From contig NZ_CP086136.1 of assembly GCF_017565645.3 (NCBI RefSeq), positions 4,075,501 through 4,139,500 of the forward strand: a stretch of DNA of 64,000 nt, read 5' to 3'. Positions within the stretch are counted from its first letter, which is position 1. Every line of letters begins with the position of its first letter. Under the pieces are notes generated by a model, which saw only the letters and a program-made list of their open reading frames with translations, was not told the DNA's origin and did not search any database. This document shows positions 49,410-57,651 of the stretch, piece by piece. A program made the position numbers and the translations under genes. Source of the stretch: Bradyrhizobium barranii subsp. barranii (GTDB taxonomy: Bacteria; Pseudomonadota; Alphaproteobacteria; Rhizobiales; Xanthobacteraceae).

Positions 49410-50303
49410 TCAGTCCGGCGCGGCTAGCTGGGCGGCGCGTACAGGGGCCGCCCGGGATTTGTTGAGGGCGTGATGGGCGTCAGGCCGATCGGCCAGGCTA
49501 GTCCGGCTCTGAGGCGTCGATTTCGTGACGTCCGCGGTCGCTTGACACATGCTGAGCGTAGGTTCCCGATCGATTGACAACGGCAGCGCGTGACCATTCG
49601 AGACCCGCACCAGTGATCCGTTGTTCATTCCCCAAATTGCGGCCTGCGTCCTGTTCTGGACCCGTATCTTGCGCAGGATCGCCTTGACGTGAACCTTCAC
49701 GGTCGCCTCGGCAATATCGATCTTTCGCGCAATGCACTTGTTGGAATTGCCCTCGATCAGATAGGAGAGAATCGCCCGCTCTCGCGGTGACAGATGAGGT
49801 GCTATCCGTTCTTCGGCCGCAACGAGGAGATTTGATCGCTCTTCGATCGCTGGCTGAAGCTGAGGCTCGCGATCGAAACCGCTATCGAGCACGAATGACA
49901 GGAAAGCCGGTGGAAACACCGTCTCGCCCATCGTCACGAGTTCGATGGACTTGATGAAAGCGTCGCATGAATTGACGTCGACGAAGTAGCCGCTGGCGCC
50001 GGCCTTGTAGGCCGCGATCAACTCATCCGGCCGGTAGTGGTCCGAAACGATCGCGACGCGCGCGTCCGGATAGTGCTCTCTTACAAATCCGATGTGCTTC
50101 ATGGCTGCATCGAATTCGCCGGTGCTGTGGATAATCACAAACAGGAGCTGCTGATGTGCCTGGAGTGTGCTTGTAACTTCATCGGTGCTCGAGGCCGAGA
50201 CCGCAATTTGAAAATCTGCCGCATGCAGTATTTGAGAAATTCCCTCTCGCAGCAAAATATTTCGTCCGATCAAAACAACTTTGCAGGATTGCCGCCTCCT
50301 CAT
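49410..50303 (-). CDS. NarL/LuxR-type regulator with degenerate receiver domain
   Basis: The 297-residue product starts at the ATG at 50303 after GGAGGGTAAG. Residues 8-125 have the receiver fold (VVLIGRNILLREGISQIL, KAGASGYFVDVN) but lack the acidic pocket (GRN at 13-15 where DDH is usual). The phospho-acceptor Asp is replaced (IIHSTGE, His59 in that position) and so is the switch lysine (GYFVD). Residues about 190-255 are a LuxR helix-turn-helix (LSPRERAILSYLIEGNSNKC, then TVKVHVKAILRKI). A 45-residue tail follows. It is probably phosphorylation-independent. It diverges from an intact NarL-type regulator at 50886. Confidence 0.88.
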   Translation of the reverse strand: MRRRQSCKVVLIGRNILLREGISQILHAADFQIAVSASSTDEVTSTLQAHQQLLFVIIHSTGEFDAAMKHIGFVREHYPDARVAIVSDHYRPDELIAAYKAGASGYFVDVNSCDAFIKSIELVTMGETVFPPAFLSFVLDSGFDREPQLQPAIEERSNLLVAAEERIAPHLSPRERAILSYLIEGNSNKCIARKIDIAEATVKVHVKAILRKIRVQNRTQAAIWGMNNGSLVRVSNGHALPLSIDREPTLSMCQATADVTKSTPQSRTSLADRPDAHHALNKSRAAPVRAAQLAAPD

Positions 50304-50885
50304 CTTACCCTCCGCAACCAACGCAATGACACAACTTGAATGAAAAACACGCAGGAAAAGGAACAAAGCGTCTCATGGCCCGGTTTTTCTGATTTACAGA
50401 AGCCGGGCGCCGTTTAGTTAATAATTACTGAAGGTTAGATTCGATCTTTCGATTTTGCCTATATACCTTTGGTTATAGGCCGATGGGTCCCCAAGCTGTT
50501 GGTGAACGGCCGTCAGAGATTGACTTGGGGGCGAAAGAGAATACTGATTCAACCTTTGAATGTTCGCCCTGAGCGGGTGAATCCGTTCGCGAAAGCCTTG
50601 CTCCATCGCGATGCTTTCGAACTTGCCAAGTGGCAAGACCGCTCTCCAGCGGTTGTGAGCCGTGACCACCGGGTTCATACGGCCCTTTGATCCGGCGAAC
50701 TTGATGTATATTGCGATCACAGACTCGTGCGGTTATTTGCCTCATAGGTCCGCTACGCCAAATGATACTTTAGGGAATTGCTCGAAGTTTATTTGTTGGT
50801 GATCAATTGATGTTGGAGCGGCAAGGGCGGGGGCCTGTAGCTTCAATCGCGGGAATTTTGGGGGCGGCAGGTTAGGGAGCGCCCG
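50304..50885. other. 582-bp A/T-richer region between two divergent regulators
   Basis: This region separates the two NarL-type regulator genes and is clearly richer in A and T than the surroundings, as expected for a long divergent promoter region. It holds one strong inverted repeat (listed separately). Short open frames are present but none has a ribosome site or recognisable product. Confidence 0.55.
50457..50480. promoter_or_regulatory. 24-bp inverted repeat between divergent regulators, candidate operator
   Basis: Perfect 7-base arms GCCTATA and TATAGGC flank a 10-base centre that itself contains ACC-TTT-GGT, so nearly the whole element is palindromic with one extra T. NarL/LuxR-type proteins bind inverted heptamers of this kind. 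There is no T-run on either side, so a terminator is unlikely. Confidence 0.45.
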
Positions 50886-51593
50886 ATGCGTCGTGCGACT
50901 GTAGTGATTGCAGACCGACACCCAATGGTTTTGCAGGGTCTCGCAAGTGTTCTCGGTTCAGAATCCGATTTTGAGGTCGTTGCATCCTGCGGCGATGCTG
51001 CGAGTTGCATCCAGGCAATTTTGACGCTTGCGCCCGATATAGCGATCATGGATGCGGCAATGCCGGAGCTGACCGCGCTGATGAACAATTCGCTCAGCCA
51101 TTCGGACAGCCGACCAACGCGGTTTGTGTTCTTCGCGCCCAGCGAGGACTATGATCTTGTGTTGGCGGGCGCCCCCGCCGGGTACAGTGTCCTTCTCAAG
51201 GAGATGACAGGCCAAGCCGTGGTGCAAGGCTTGCGAGACATTGCCAACGGCCAGACCGTTGTTCCGTTGTCGCCCACCGATCAGGCCGCGCCTCGCGAGC
51301 ACAGTCCGAATCCGGAAAGTGCGCTCGCGGTGCTTACCGAGCGCGAGCGGCAGATCATGCGCCTGGTCTCTCGTGGTCTGTCCAACAAGGAAATTGGCCG
51401 CCGGCTCAACATTGCAGACGGCACCATCAAGGTTCACCTCCACAACATTTTCCAGAAGCTTGAAATCGGCAATCGCACTGCGCTGGCTGCCCTCGCCATC
51501 TCGCAGGATGACCGCGCCAATTCGGCGCAGGACAAACCGGCGCAGGACAAACCGGCGCATGCTGGATCGGATCCGGTGCCCGGGGAGCGCTAA
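50886..51593 (+). CDS. NarL/FixJ-type response regulator
   Basis: The 235-residue protein has an N-terminal receiver with Asp10 (VVIADRHPM), the phospho-acceptor Asp56 (AIMDAAMPE) and the switch Lys105 (VLLKEMTG). A C-terminal LuxR helix-turn-helix follows (LTERERQIMRLVSRGLSNKE and IADGTIKVHLHNIFQKLEI, residues about 150-210). The tail holds a duplicated AQDKP unit from a 15-bp direct repeat. Unlike its divergent neighbour the receiver looks functional. No cognate kinase is adjacent. Confidence 0.92.
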   Translation: MRRATVVIADRHPMVLQGLASVLGSESDFEVVASCGDAASCIQAILTLAPDIAIMDAAMPELTALMNNSLSHSDSRPTRFVFFAPSEDYDLVLAGAPAGYSVLLKEMTGQAVVQGLRDIANGQTVVPLSPTDQAAPREHSPNPESALAVLTERERQIMRLVSRGLSNKEIGRRLNIADGTIKVHLHNIFQKLEIGNRTALAALAISQDDRANSAQDKPAQDKPAHAGSDPVPGER

Positions 51594-51598
51594 GACAT

Positions 51599-51626
51599 CA
51601 TATCGCACTGTTTGCAGTGCGATATG
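51599..51626 (+). terminator. Perfect 12-bp hairpin after the response regulator
   Basis: CATATCGCACTG and CAGTGCGATATG pair perfectly around a TTTG loop, beginning five bases after the stop codon. There is no following T-run. It could be a terminator working in both directions between the convergent genes, or a copy of a dispersed palindromic repeat. Confidence 0.5.
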
Positions 51627-51708
51627 CGGGCATTTCGCCGAAACCCAGCCGAGCGACTGTTGCACCTTCAGATTGTGCAAGCGCCGGCAAAGCTGCGTTT
51701 TCGGTCTC

Positions 51709-51945
51709 TTATCCCTCGATGGAGAACTGAAGAACGAACAGCGACCGGCCGCCAAGCTCGGGGCTGTCGCTGACTTCCACCTGCCAGGAAATGTAATGCA
51801 GGAGTGGGTCCATCACGTCGTGCTTGAGGATCTCGCCGCTCAGTTCGATCGCAGTGGTCCGCGCCGCGGAAATGTCGGGGAGATCAAGTCCGACATCGTC
51901 GAGCACTGAATGACCGTCGTGGATATGAAAGAAATACCGCGGCAT
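51709..51945 (-). CDS. DUF6894-type small protein
   Basis: The 78-residue protein starts MPRYFFHIHDGHSVLDDVGL and continues DLPDISAARTTAIELSGEIL, then strands VEVSDSPELGGRSLFVLQFS. This pattern (short beta strands, D-x-x-G, then an A-rich helix) is common in Bradyrhizobium and Methylobacterium proteins of the DUF6894 family, whose function is unknown. The ATG at 51945 is preferred; the longer frame upstream shows no family similarity. Confidence 0.75.
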   Translation of the reverse strand: MPRYFFHIHDGHSVLDDVGLDLPDISAARTTAIELSGEILKHDVMDPLLHYISWQVEVSDSPELGGRSLFVLQFSIEG

Positions 51946-52337
51946 GGATGTCTCCGGACAACGCGAACATTCCGATGACTGCAGCGAGCCCCCCGCATCA
52001 CGGTCAAGATTTCGCATCGCAGGGGCGCGCATAGCAAGCGGCTATTCTAGGAGGGCTCAATCATCATTGATGGGTACCCCGACGTTGATCTCTATGATCA
52101 CGAATTCAGAATGAACAATTGCTTCTCGAGGACTACTATGATGTTGCGTCGACGGAGCCCACTTCGGCGCAGCGTTGCGGCCCCGGCCCTGCGAATCCCC
52201 AATGCCCCCGCCGGGGCCGCGCTCTTTTCTTCGCAAGTCCCGCTTGGTCGTCCATCACCGCCGCGCAGAAGTTGCAACCGATACTCCGGTCGATCGGGAG
52301 CGGACGGTTTGACCCTTGGGGAGATGATCTCGAAAAA
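51946..52337. other. 392-bp region without a clear gene; possible small RNA ending at 52227
   Basis: No convincing protein is encoded here. A strong AGGAGGG lies near 52048, followed only by a 14-codon frame (MGTPTLISMITNSE). A classic rightward terminator at 52177-52227 has no gene upstream in that direction, so a short untranslated transcript between about 52040 and 52227 is possible. Confidence 0.35.
52177..52227 (+). terminator. Strong hairpin with T-run, orphan terminator
   Basis: GCGGCCCCGGC (52177-52187) pairs perfectly with GCCGGGGCCGC (52210-52220) across a 22-base loop, followed by GCTCTTTTCTT. It points rightward although no rightward gene precedes it within 580 bases. It may terminate a small RNA or act in reverse for the leftward epimerase gene, which stops at 52338. 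Confidence 0.55.
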
Positions 52338-53345
52338 TCATATCCGGTAGTAGTCGCGATACCAGCGGACGAAATTGGATATGCCGGTTTCGATAGGGGT
52401 GGAGCGCGAAAACCCGGTATCGCGCATGAGATCGCCAACGTCGGCAAACGTTTCCGGAACTTCCCCAGGCTGCATTGGCAGCATTTCCTTCGCCGTGGTT
52501 CGTCCGAGCTCTTTCTCGATCAATTCGAGGACGTGCATCAGCGCTTCCGGGCGGTTATTGCCTACATTGTAGAGCTTGGCCGGTGCGCGCGCCGCATCGG
52601 CGTTGTCCTCCGGAGCGCGCTCGATCAGCCGCGAGATGACGCGCGTGACGTCGTCGACATAGGTGAAGTCGCGCCGCATCCGGCCATGGTTGAAGAGCTT
52701 GATCGGCTTGCCTTTGACGATCGCGTCGGCGAACAGGAATATCGCCATGTCGGGCCGGCCCCACGGGCCGTAGATCGTAAAGAACCGCAAGCCGGTGACC
52801 GGGAGCCGGTACAGGTGGCTGTAAGAATGGGCCATCAGCTCGTTGGCTTTCTTCGTCGCGGCATAGAAGCTGACGGGGTGGTCGGTTTTATGCCGGGTCG
52901 AAAATGGCAACTCGGCATTGGCGCCGTACACGGACGATGATGATGCGTAGATCAAATGACCACAGGCGTTATGCCTGCAGCCTTCGAGGACGTTGAGGAA
53001 CCCCTCAAGATTGGCGTCGACATAAGCGTGCGGCTGATCGATCGAATGCCGGACGCCGGCCTGAGCGGCCAAATGGACCACTCTCGCAAAACGATGTTTT
53101 GCGAACAACTCGGCCATCGTCGACCGATGTCCAAGATCGATCTGCACGAAGGAAAAACGCGGATCGCGGCGCAGAATGTCGAGACGCGCGCGCTTCAAGG
53201 CGGGATCGTAGTAGCTGTTGATGTTGTCCAATCCGACGACACGACGCCCTTCATCGAGCAGTCGACGGGCAACATGAAAACCGATGAAGCCAGCAGCTCC
53301 GGTCACCAGGACGTCGTCGGCAACTTGCTCTGAGCGAGATGACAT
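52338..53345 (-). CDS. NAD-dependent sugar-nucleotide epimerase, UDP-glucuronate 4-epimerase type
   Basis: The 335-residue extended SDR has GAAGFIGFHVARRLLDEG (GxxGxxG), DNINSYYDPALKRARL (typical of UDP-glucuronate 4-epimerases), VVHLAAQAGVRHSIDQPHAY, ASSSSVYG, the catalytic SFYAATKKANE (Y-x-x-x-K), LRFFTIYGPWGRPDMA and RRDFTYVDDV. These match GlcA 4-epimerases, which make UDP-galacturonate for surface polysaccharides. It heads a small leftward unit; nearby sugar genes (aldo/keto reductase, GlmS) support a polysaccharide role. Confidence 0.92.
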   Translation of the reverse strand: MSSRSEQVADDVLVTGAAGFIGFHVARRLLDEGRRVVGLDNINSYYDPALKRARLDILRRDPRFSFVQIDLGHRSTMAELFAKHRFARVVHLAAQAGVRHSIDQPHAYVDANLEGFLNVLEGCRHNACGHLIYASSSSVYGANAELPFSTRHKTDHPVSFYAATKKANELMAHSYSHLYRLPVTGLRFFTIYGPWGRPDMAIFLFADAIVKGKPIKLFNHGRMRRDFTYVDDVTRVISRLIERAPEDNADAARAPAKLYNVGNNRPEALMHVLELIEKELGRTTAKEMLPMQPGEVPETFADVGDLMRDTGFSRSTPIETGISNFVRWYRDYYRI

Positions 53346-53719
53346 TCGCTGTCCAAGTTAGATGGAGTTCGAACGGCGAAGAAGGCGCCATCGATCGCAG
53401 AAAGTTAACTCCCAATCGCGCTGCATCTCGATTGCGCAAATGAGCACACCTGACGATGGCGGCGGAGCCGAGCTGCCAGCGGCGCTCGAACGGACTACTC
53501 CGTGCATCCCCGCCACTGTCTCAAATTCCAGGGGCGTAGCGTATGTAATGTCCGAGCGAACCCCGTCATCATCCATTTGCATGAAGATGAAGCCAGGCAA
53601 ACCTGCAGAGATGTTTCGGCGGCGGGCTTGCCCGACGTGGCCGTCGGCTTGGAGTACGCGCTGTCGAACGATCGACGTCGGTGACTTGAGCACAAACGGC
53701 GTGGTCAGGGGTGTTTGCG
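53346..53719. other. 374-bp region between divergent genes, no supported gene
   Basis: Overlapping open frames exist on both strands (53358-53693 leftward, 111 codons; 53362-53739 rightward, 125 codons). Neither shows a recognisable family, a signal peptide or a good ribosome site. The leftward one contains a plausible segment (MQMDDDGVRSDITYATPLEF) and could be a small orphan gene. Confidence 0.35.
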
Positions 53720-54706
53720 ATGAAGATGGTCCGTGTTGATGCTCTCGGCGCGAATGTATCGAGCATCGGTTTCGGCTGCGCGTCGCTCGGGGGGCGCGTT
53801 GGGGCTCGCAGGGGGATCGAGGGGCTCGAGCGCGCGTACGACGCCGGAATAACCTGGTACGACGTGGCGCCTTCGTATGGCGATGGGATGGCCGAGTCTA
53901 TTTTGGGCCAGTTCGTATCCAGCAAGCGCGGCAGCGTCCATATCTGCACAAAGGTCGGGATGCGCCCGCGTGATACCTCCGCCGTCATGCGGATCCTGAA
54001 GCCGATGGCGCGCGCCGCTCTTGCGGTGTTTCCCGGGATCCAACCGCGCCTCTCCGCAATGAAGTCGAAGCCCTTCAAAGTGCCGCTATCGGCCGAGCTG
54101 ATCAGGACGAGCATCGAGGCCAGCTTGAGGCGACTTCGCACGTATTATGTAGATGTGCTTGCTCTCCACCGTCCCACCCGCGAAGAGGTCGTTCGCGAAG
54201 ACATCATTCGAGCGGTCGAGCGCATCGTCCAGGACGGGAAGGCCCGCGCCATTTCGATTGCGGGCAATAACGAGGGCGGAATTGACGACCTCCATGAATC
54301 GCTACCATACCGGCTGATACAGATCGCGAATAATCCACTCGAGCCGAATCTTCAGAGATCGACGGAGATTGCGCGGCGCAGGACGTTTGTCACGTATGGA
54401 TCATTCTCGAGCGTCGATCCGCTTGTCGCGAGGCTGGGATCGGAGAAGGAAATACTGAACGGCCTTTACGAGATGGGATACCGGGGCGACCTCACCGAGA
54501 TCGCTGCTGCCTTCGTCGTGGATTACGCGCTGGCAACGAACTCTACAGGAGTCTCACTGTTTTCGATGTTTCGGAAAGAGCATCTCGCGTTCAATCTGCG
54601 CCGGTCAGCGCAAATCCCGGCGCTTCATCAGCTCAATCGCATCGTCGCCGAGCTCTCGAACGGGCCGCGGCAAACCGAACGATTGGTCATGCGTGCGTCG
54701 GTGTAG
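53720..54706 (+). CDS. Aldo/keto reductase family protein
   Basis: The 328-residue protein has AKR landmarks: GANVSSIGFGCASLGG at the N-terminus and ITWYDVAPSYGDGMAESILG with the catalytic Asp/Tyr. HICTKVGMRPRD supplies the Lys, and YYVDVLALHRPT the His. The usual catalytic tetrad D-Y-K-H is all visible. The C-terminal cofactor loop is less standard. The ATG at 53720 lies eight bases after AGGGG; a second ATG at 53726 is possible. It may reduce a sugar aldehyde or ketone in the surface-polysaccharide context. Confidence 0.85.
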   Translation: MKMVRVDALGANVSSIGFGCASLGGRVGARRGIEGLERAYDAGITWYDVAPSYGDGMAESILGQFVSSKRGSVHICTKVGMRPRDTSAVMRILKPMARAALAVFPGIQPRLSAMKSKPFKVPLSAELIRTSIEASLRRLRTYYVDVLALHRPTREEVVREDIIRAVERIVQDGKARAISIAGNNEGGIDDLHESLPYRLIQIANNPLEPNLQRSTEIARRRTFVTYGSFSSVDPLVARLGSEKEILNGLYEMGYRGDLTEIAAAFVVDYALATNSTGVSLFSMFRKEHLAFNLRRSAQIPALHQLNRIVAELSNGPRQTERLVMRASV

Positions 54707-54994
54707 CGATCTAGTGCGGAGCTTATGGGCATGAGGTCTACTCCGTCATCATCATACAATCGGCGGCTGCGCGTGCTAGAATTCGCGTCCCACGATACTA
54801 CTCGCCAATGTTGTCGACGATATTCGACAGGCGCGCGGGCGGCCGGGAGGCGGCTAGCTTGAGCGTCTCGCCGAAGCATGCGCAGCAGGGCAGGCCAAAG
54901 GTGAGGGGGCCAGGCCGATGCCGTCGCGTTAGGAGATTGCCCGCAATCGTGGTTGCGCTTGGTGGGCCCGTTGGTAGTTGCTCGGAGAGAGGCC

Positions 54995-56818
54995 ATGTGC
55001 GGAATTGTTGGTGTCGTCGGGCGGGGCCCAGCCTCTGCTCTTCTTTTGGATGCGCTGAAGCGGCTTGAATATCGCGGATATGACTCAGCCGGTATTGCCA
55101 CTCTCGAGGACGGTTCGCTGACGCGACGTCGTGCGGTCGGAAAGCTCGTGAACCTCAAGAGTCGGCTCGACTCGGAGCCGCTTGCCGGGCGGATCGGAAT
55201 TGGTCACACCCGCTGGGCAACGCACGGCCGTCCCGATGAGACGAATGCGCATCCTCACATGGTTGATGGTGTGGCGATCGTGCACAATGGGATCATCGAA
55301 AACCATCGAGAGTTGCGCAATGATCTCAAAGCGGCCGGTGCACATTTTGCGACCGAAACCGACTCCGAAGTGGTTGCGCATCTCGTTAGCCGCGAGCGGA
55401 AGAACGGATACGAGCCGGTCGCAGCGGTGCGTAAGGTGCTCCCGCGCTTGAACGGAACGTTCGCGCTCGCCTTCCTGTTCGAAGGGCACGACAATCTCCT
55501 GATCGGTGCCCGAAAGGGCTCGCCGCTTGCTGTCGGCTACGGTTGCGGCGAAATGTTCCTGGGTTCGGATGCGATGGCGCTCGCGCCTCTGACGGACATT
55601 GTCGCCTACCTTGAGGACGGCGATCTCGCCGTCGTGACCCGGGAGCAGATCGAGTTTATGGACGTGAACGGCGCGCGCCTGCGCCGTACGTCGGCCAAAA
55701 TCGCCGGTGCCGCCGTGATTGTTCACAAGGGCGAGCATCGCCACTTCATGGCGAAGGAGATTCACGAACAGCCGAAGGTGGTTGGGCAGACGCTTGCGCA
55801 GTATATCGCGGGCGACGGGACAATCAGGTTGCCGGCGGGCGTGGATGTGAACTTCGGGACAGTCGATCGCGTGTCGATTGTCGCTTGCGGGACCTCCTTC
55901 TACGCCGGTCTAATTGCGAAGTACTGGTTCGAGCGCTACGCCAAGCTCCCGGTTGAAATCGATATTGCATCGGAGTTCCGCTATCGCGACGTTCCGTTCG
56001 GCGCGGGCAATTTGGCGATTTTCGTGTCGCAATCCGGCGAAACGGCCGATACGCTCGCCTCGTTGGAGTTCGCCAAGACCCACGGCCAGCGTATTCTCTC
56101 TGTCGTCAACGTGCAAACCTCGACAATGGCTCGTTCGAGCCACATGGTAATGCCCACATTGGCCGGTCCGGAAATAGGGGTCGCATCGACAAAGGCATTC
56201 ACCTGTCAGCTGGCAATCTTGCTCTGCATTGCAATCGCTGCCGGTCGCAGTCGCGGTGTGCTCTCGGCCGAAGACGAGCGCTCACTCGTCCGGACCCTTG
56301 CCGAGATTCCAGACTATATGGCCCGCGCGCTCGAACTGGAGCCGAAAGTCCATGAGCTCGCGCGTGAGATCGCCAGGGCCAGAGACGCTCTGTTCATAGG
56401 CCGGGGCACCAATTATCCGCTGGCATTGGAGGGAGCCCTCAAGCTCAAGGAGGTCACTTACATTCACGCAGAGGGCTATGCGGCCGGTGAGCTCAAACAT
56501 GGACCGATCGCGCTGATCGACAAGGGCCTGCCGGTCATCGTCATTGCGCCGTACGACGCGACGTTCGAAAAGACCATGTCGAACATGCAGGAGGTGATCG
56601 CCCGTGGGGGCCGCATCATCCTCTTGACCGACGAGAGAGGTGCTTCACTCGCCGCGTCCAGTGGTTGCTCGGTCCTGGCCTTACCGGATATGCCCCCGAT
56701 CGTGGCGCCGCTGGCTCTCGCGGTGCCGCTACAGCTCCTTGCCTATCACAGTGCCGCGATTATGGGGACCGACGTGGACCAGCCGCGGAATCTCGCGAAG
56801 TCCGTGACCGTCGAATAG
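54995..56818 (+). CDS. glmS: Glutamine-fructose-6-phosphate aminotransferase (isomerizing)
   Basis: The 607-residue enzyme starts MCGIVGVVGRG, with Cys2 as the glutaminase nucleophile after Met removal. It shows LEYRGYDSAGIA, GHTRWATHGRP and HNGIIENHRELR of the glutaminase domain. Two SIS isomerase domains follow (CGTSFYAGLIAKYWFERYAK, VSQSGETADTLASLE, FIGRGTNYPLALEGALKLKE) and a C-terminal DQPRNLAKSVTVE. It makes glucosamine-6-phosphate for cell wall and lipopolysaccharide or Nod-factor synthesis. Its position away from glmU/glmM and beside other sugar genes suggests a paralogue, comparable to nodM. CGGAGAGA precedes the ATG. Confidence 0.95.
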   Translation: MCGIVGVVGRGPASALLLDALKRLEYRGYDSAGIATLEDGSLTRRRAVGKLVNLKSRLDSEPLAGRIGIGHTRWATHGRPDETNAHPHMVDGVAIVHNGIIENHRELRNDLKAAGAHFATETDSEVVAHLVSRERKNGYEPVAAVRKVLPRLNGTFALAFLFEGHDNLLIGARKGSPLAVGYGCGEMFLGSDAMALAPLTDIVAYLEDGDLAVVTREQIEFMDVNGARLRRTSAKIAGAAVIVHKGEHRHFMAKEIHEQPKVVGQTLAQYIAGDGTIRLPAGVDVNFGTVDRVSIVACGTSFYAGLIAKYWFERYAKLPVEIDIASEFRYRDVPFGAGNLAIFVSQSGETADTLASLEFAKTHGQRILSVVNVQTSTMARSSHMVMPTLAGPEIGVASTKAFTCQLAILLCIAIAAGRSRGVLSAEDERSLVRTLAEIPDYMARALELEPKVHELAREIARARDALFIGRGTNYPLALEGALKLKEVTYIHAEGYAAGELKHGPIALIDKGLPVIVIAPYDATFEKTMSNMQEVIARGGRIILLTDERGASLAASSGCSVLALPDMPPIVAPLALAVPLQLLAYHSAAIMGTDVDQPRNLAKSVTVE

Positions 56819-57330
56819 TCGGTCCGGTCGCGCCACTTCCGCTTCAGAAAGAGGTGCTGTCGAAAGCAGGATGCCGGTCTGACAGACTGGGAGGCTCCGA
56901 AATGGGTGCCTCTTTCGACCAATCCGCGTTCTCGGCGGCTCGGGGTAAAATCTGGTGGCCTTCGGGCCTAGGTTAAGCACCGACGTCCGTAGGGCAGGCG
57001 GCCCCGCTATATTGTAACCGCGTTGGCGGGGCCGCTGCTGCCAAGAAGCGAGCTAGCACCTGGGGGGCTGCTTCCATCCGTCGAAGCGAGTGGGGTTTCC
57101 CGGGGCGGTGCGGCTCGGACTTGAGATACGCAACTCCTCAGAACCAGCCGCCTTGCGCGCGCTCCGCAGCCGGATCTTCGCAGACTCTTCGGCATCAGGC
57201 CGCAAGGGCAGCCCGATCAGGAGTAGTCCTTTCGGGTTATTGGAAGACGGTTCCGCTTCGAGATAGCTTCAGACAAGCCCGTCCGGTCGACGAGCTCGTT
57301 TGGCATCTTACGTGCGCTTCGCGAGGGATC
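56819..57330. other. 512-bp intergenic region with hairpin and a possible 24-codon ORF
   Basis: Two elements stand out. A frame at 56902-56976 (MGASFDQSAFSAARGKIWWP, then SGLG) has GGGAGG seven bases before its ATG. A 10-bp hairpin (GCGGCCCCGC / GCGGGGCCGC) at 56998-57035 follows it. The hairpin has an 18-base loop and no T-run. The rest shows nothing recognisable. Confidence 0.35.
56998..57035 (+). terminator. Hairpin downstream of glmS, weak terminator candidate
   Basis: GCGGCCCCGC (56998-57007) pairs with GCGGGGCCGC (57026-57035). It lies 180 bases after the glmS stop and has no T-run. Its arms resemble those of the hairpin at 52177-52220, so both may belong to a dispersed G/C-rich repeat type. 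Confidence 0.3.
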
Positions 57331-57531
57331 ATGTCGGTTTTGACGGGAACAGCCGGCGCGGACATTCGACGTGGTGATATGATTAAGGTGATCAAAGGGA
57401 GGCTGTTCCCGGCGCTCCTTTACGAGCATTATGAGGGCGGCGCCGCCGAAGATATTCCCGAGGGCGCCCGTGCCTATTGCCTCAAAGACAAAGTCTGGCG
57501 AACGATGCCTCCGGGCTTCCGCCCCTCCTAG
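57331..57531 (+). CDS. Small hypothetical protein
   Basis: The 66-residue protein begins MSVLTGTAGADIRRGDMIKV after CGAGGGA, and continues IKGRLFPALLYEHYEGGAAE and AYCLKDKVWRTMPPGFRPS. It looks like a compact strand-rich domain and has normal codon use, but no family is recognised. The frame extends upstream to 57121 without family-like sequence. Confidence 0.5.
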   Translation: MSVLTGTAGADIRRGDMIKVIKGRLFPALLYEHYEGGAAEDIPEGARAYCLKDKVWRTMPPGFRPS

Positions 57532-57559
57532 AGCTTGTTGGCAAACCAGCATCGCAAAA

Positions 57560-57580
57560 TGGCCGAGCCAGGCTCGGCCA
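57560..57580 (-). terminator. Intrinsic terminator of the Gly/His-rich gene
   Basis: TGGCCGAGCC-A-GGCTCGGCCA is a perfect 10-bp palindrome followed, in the leftward direction, by TTTT (57556-57559). It lies about 70 bases after the stop of the leftward gene ending at 57652. Confidence 0.65.
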
Positions 57581-57651
57581 AGTCGTGAGCGGGCCGGGAC
57601 CGCAACCTCCGCGATAGGTCTGGACCGACGGCGGTGCGCCGTGTGTGCAGA

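Noticed and set aside
50418..50720. 100-codon leftward frame in the regulator intergenic region
   Set aside because: No ribosome site or family; it spans the candidate operator and an A/T-rich promoter region.
54707..54994. glmS ribozyme upstream of glmS
   Set aside because: No recognisable ribozyme core is visible, and that element is typical of Gram-positive bacteria.
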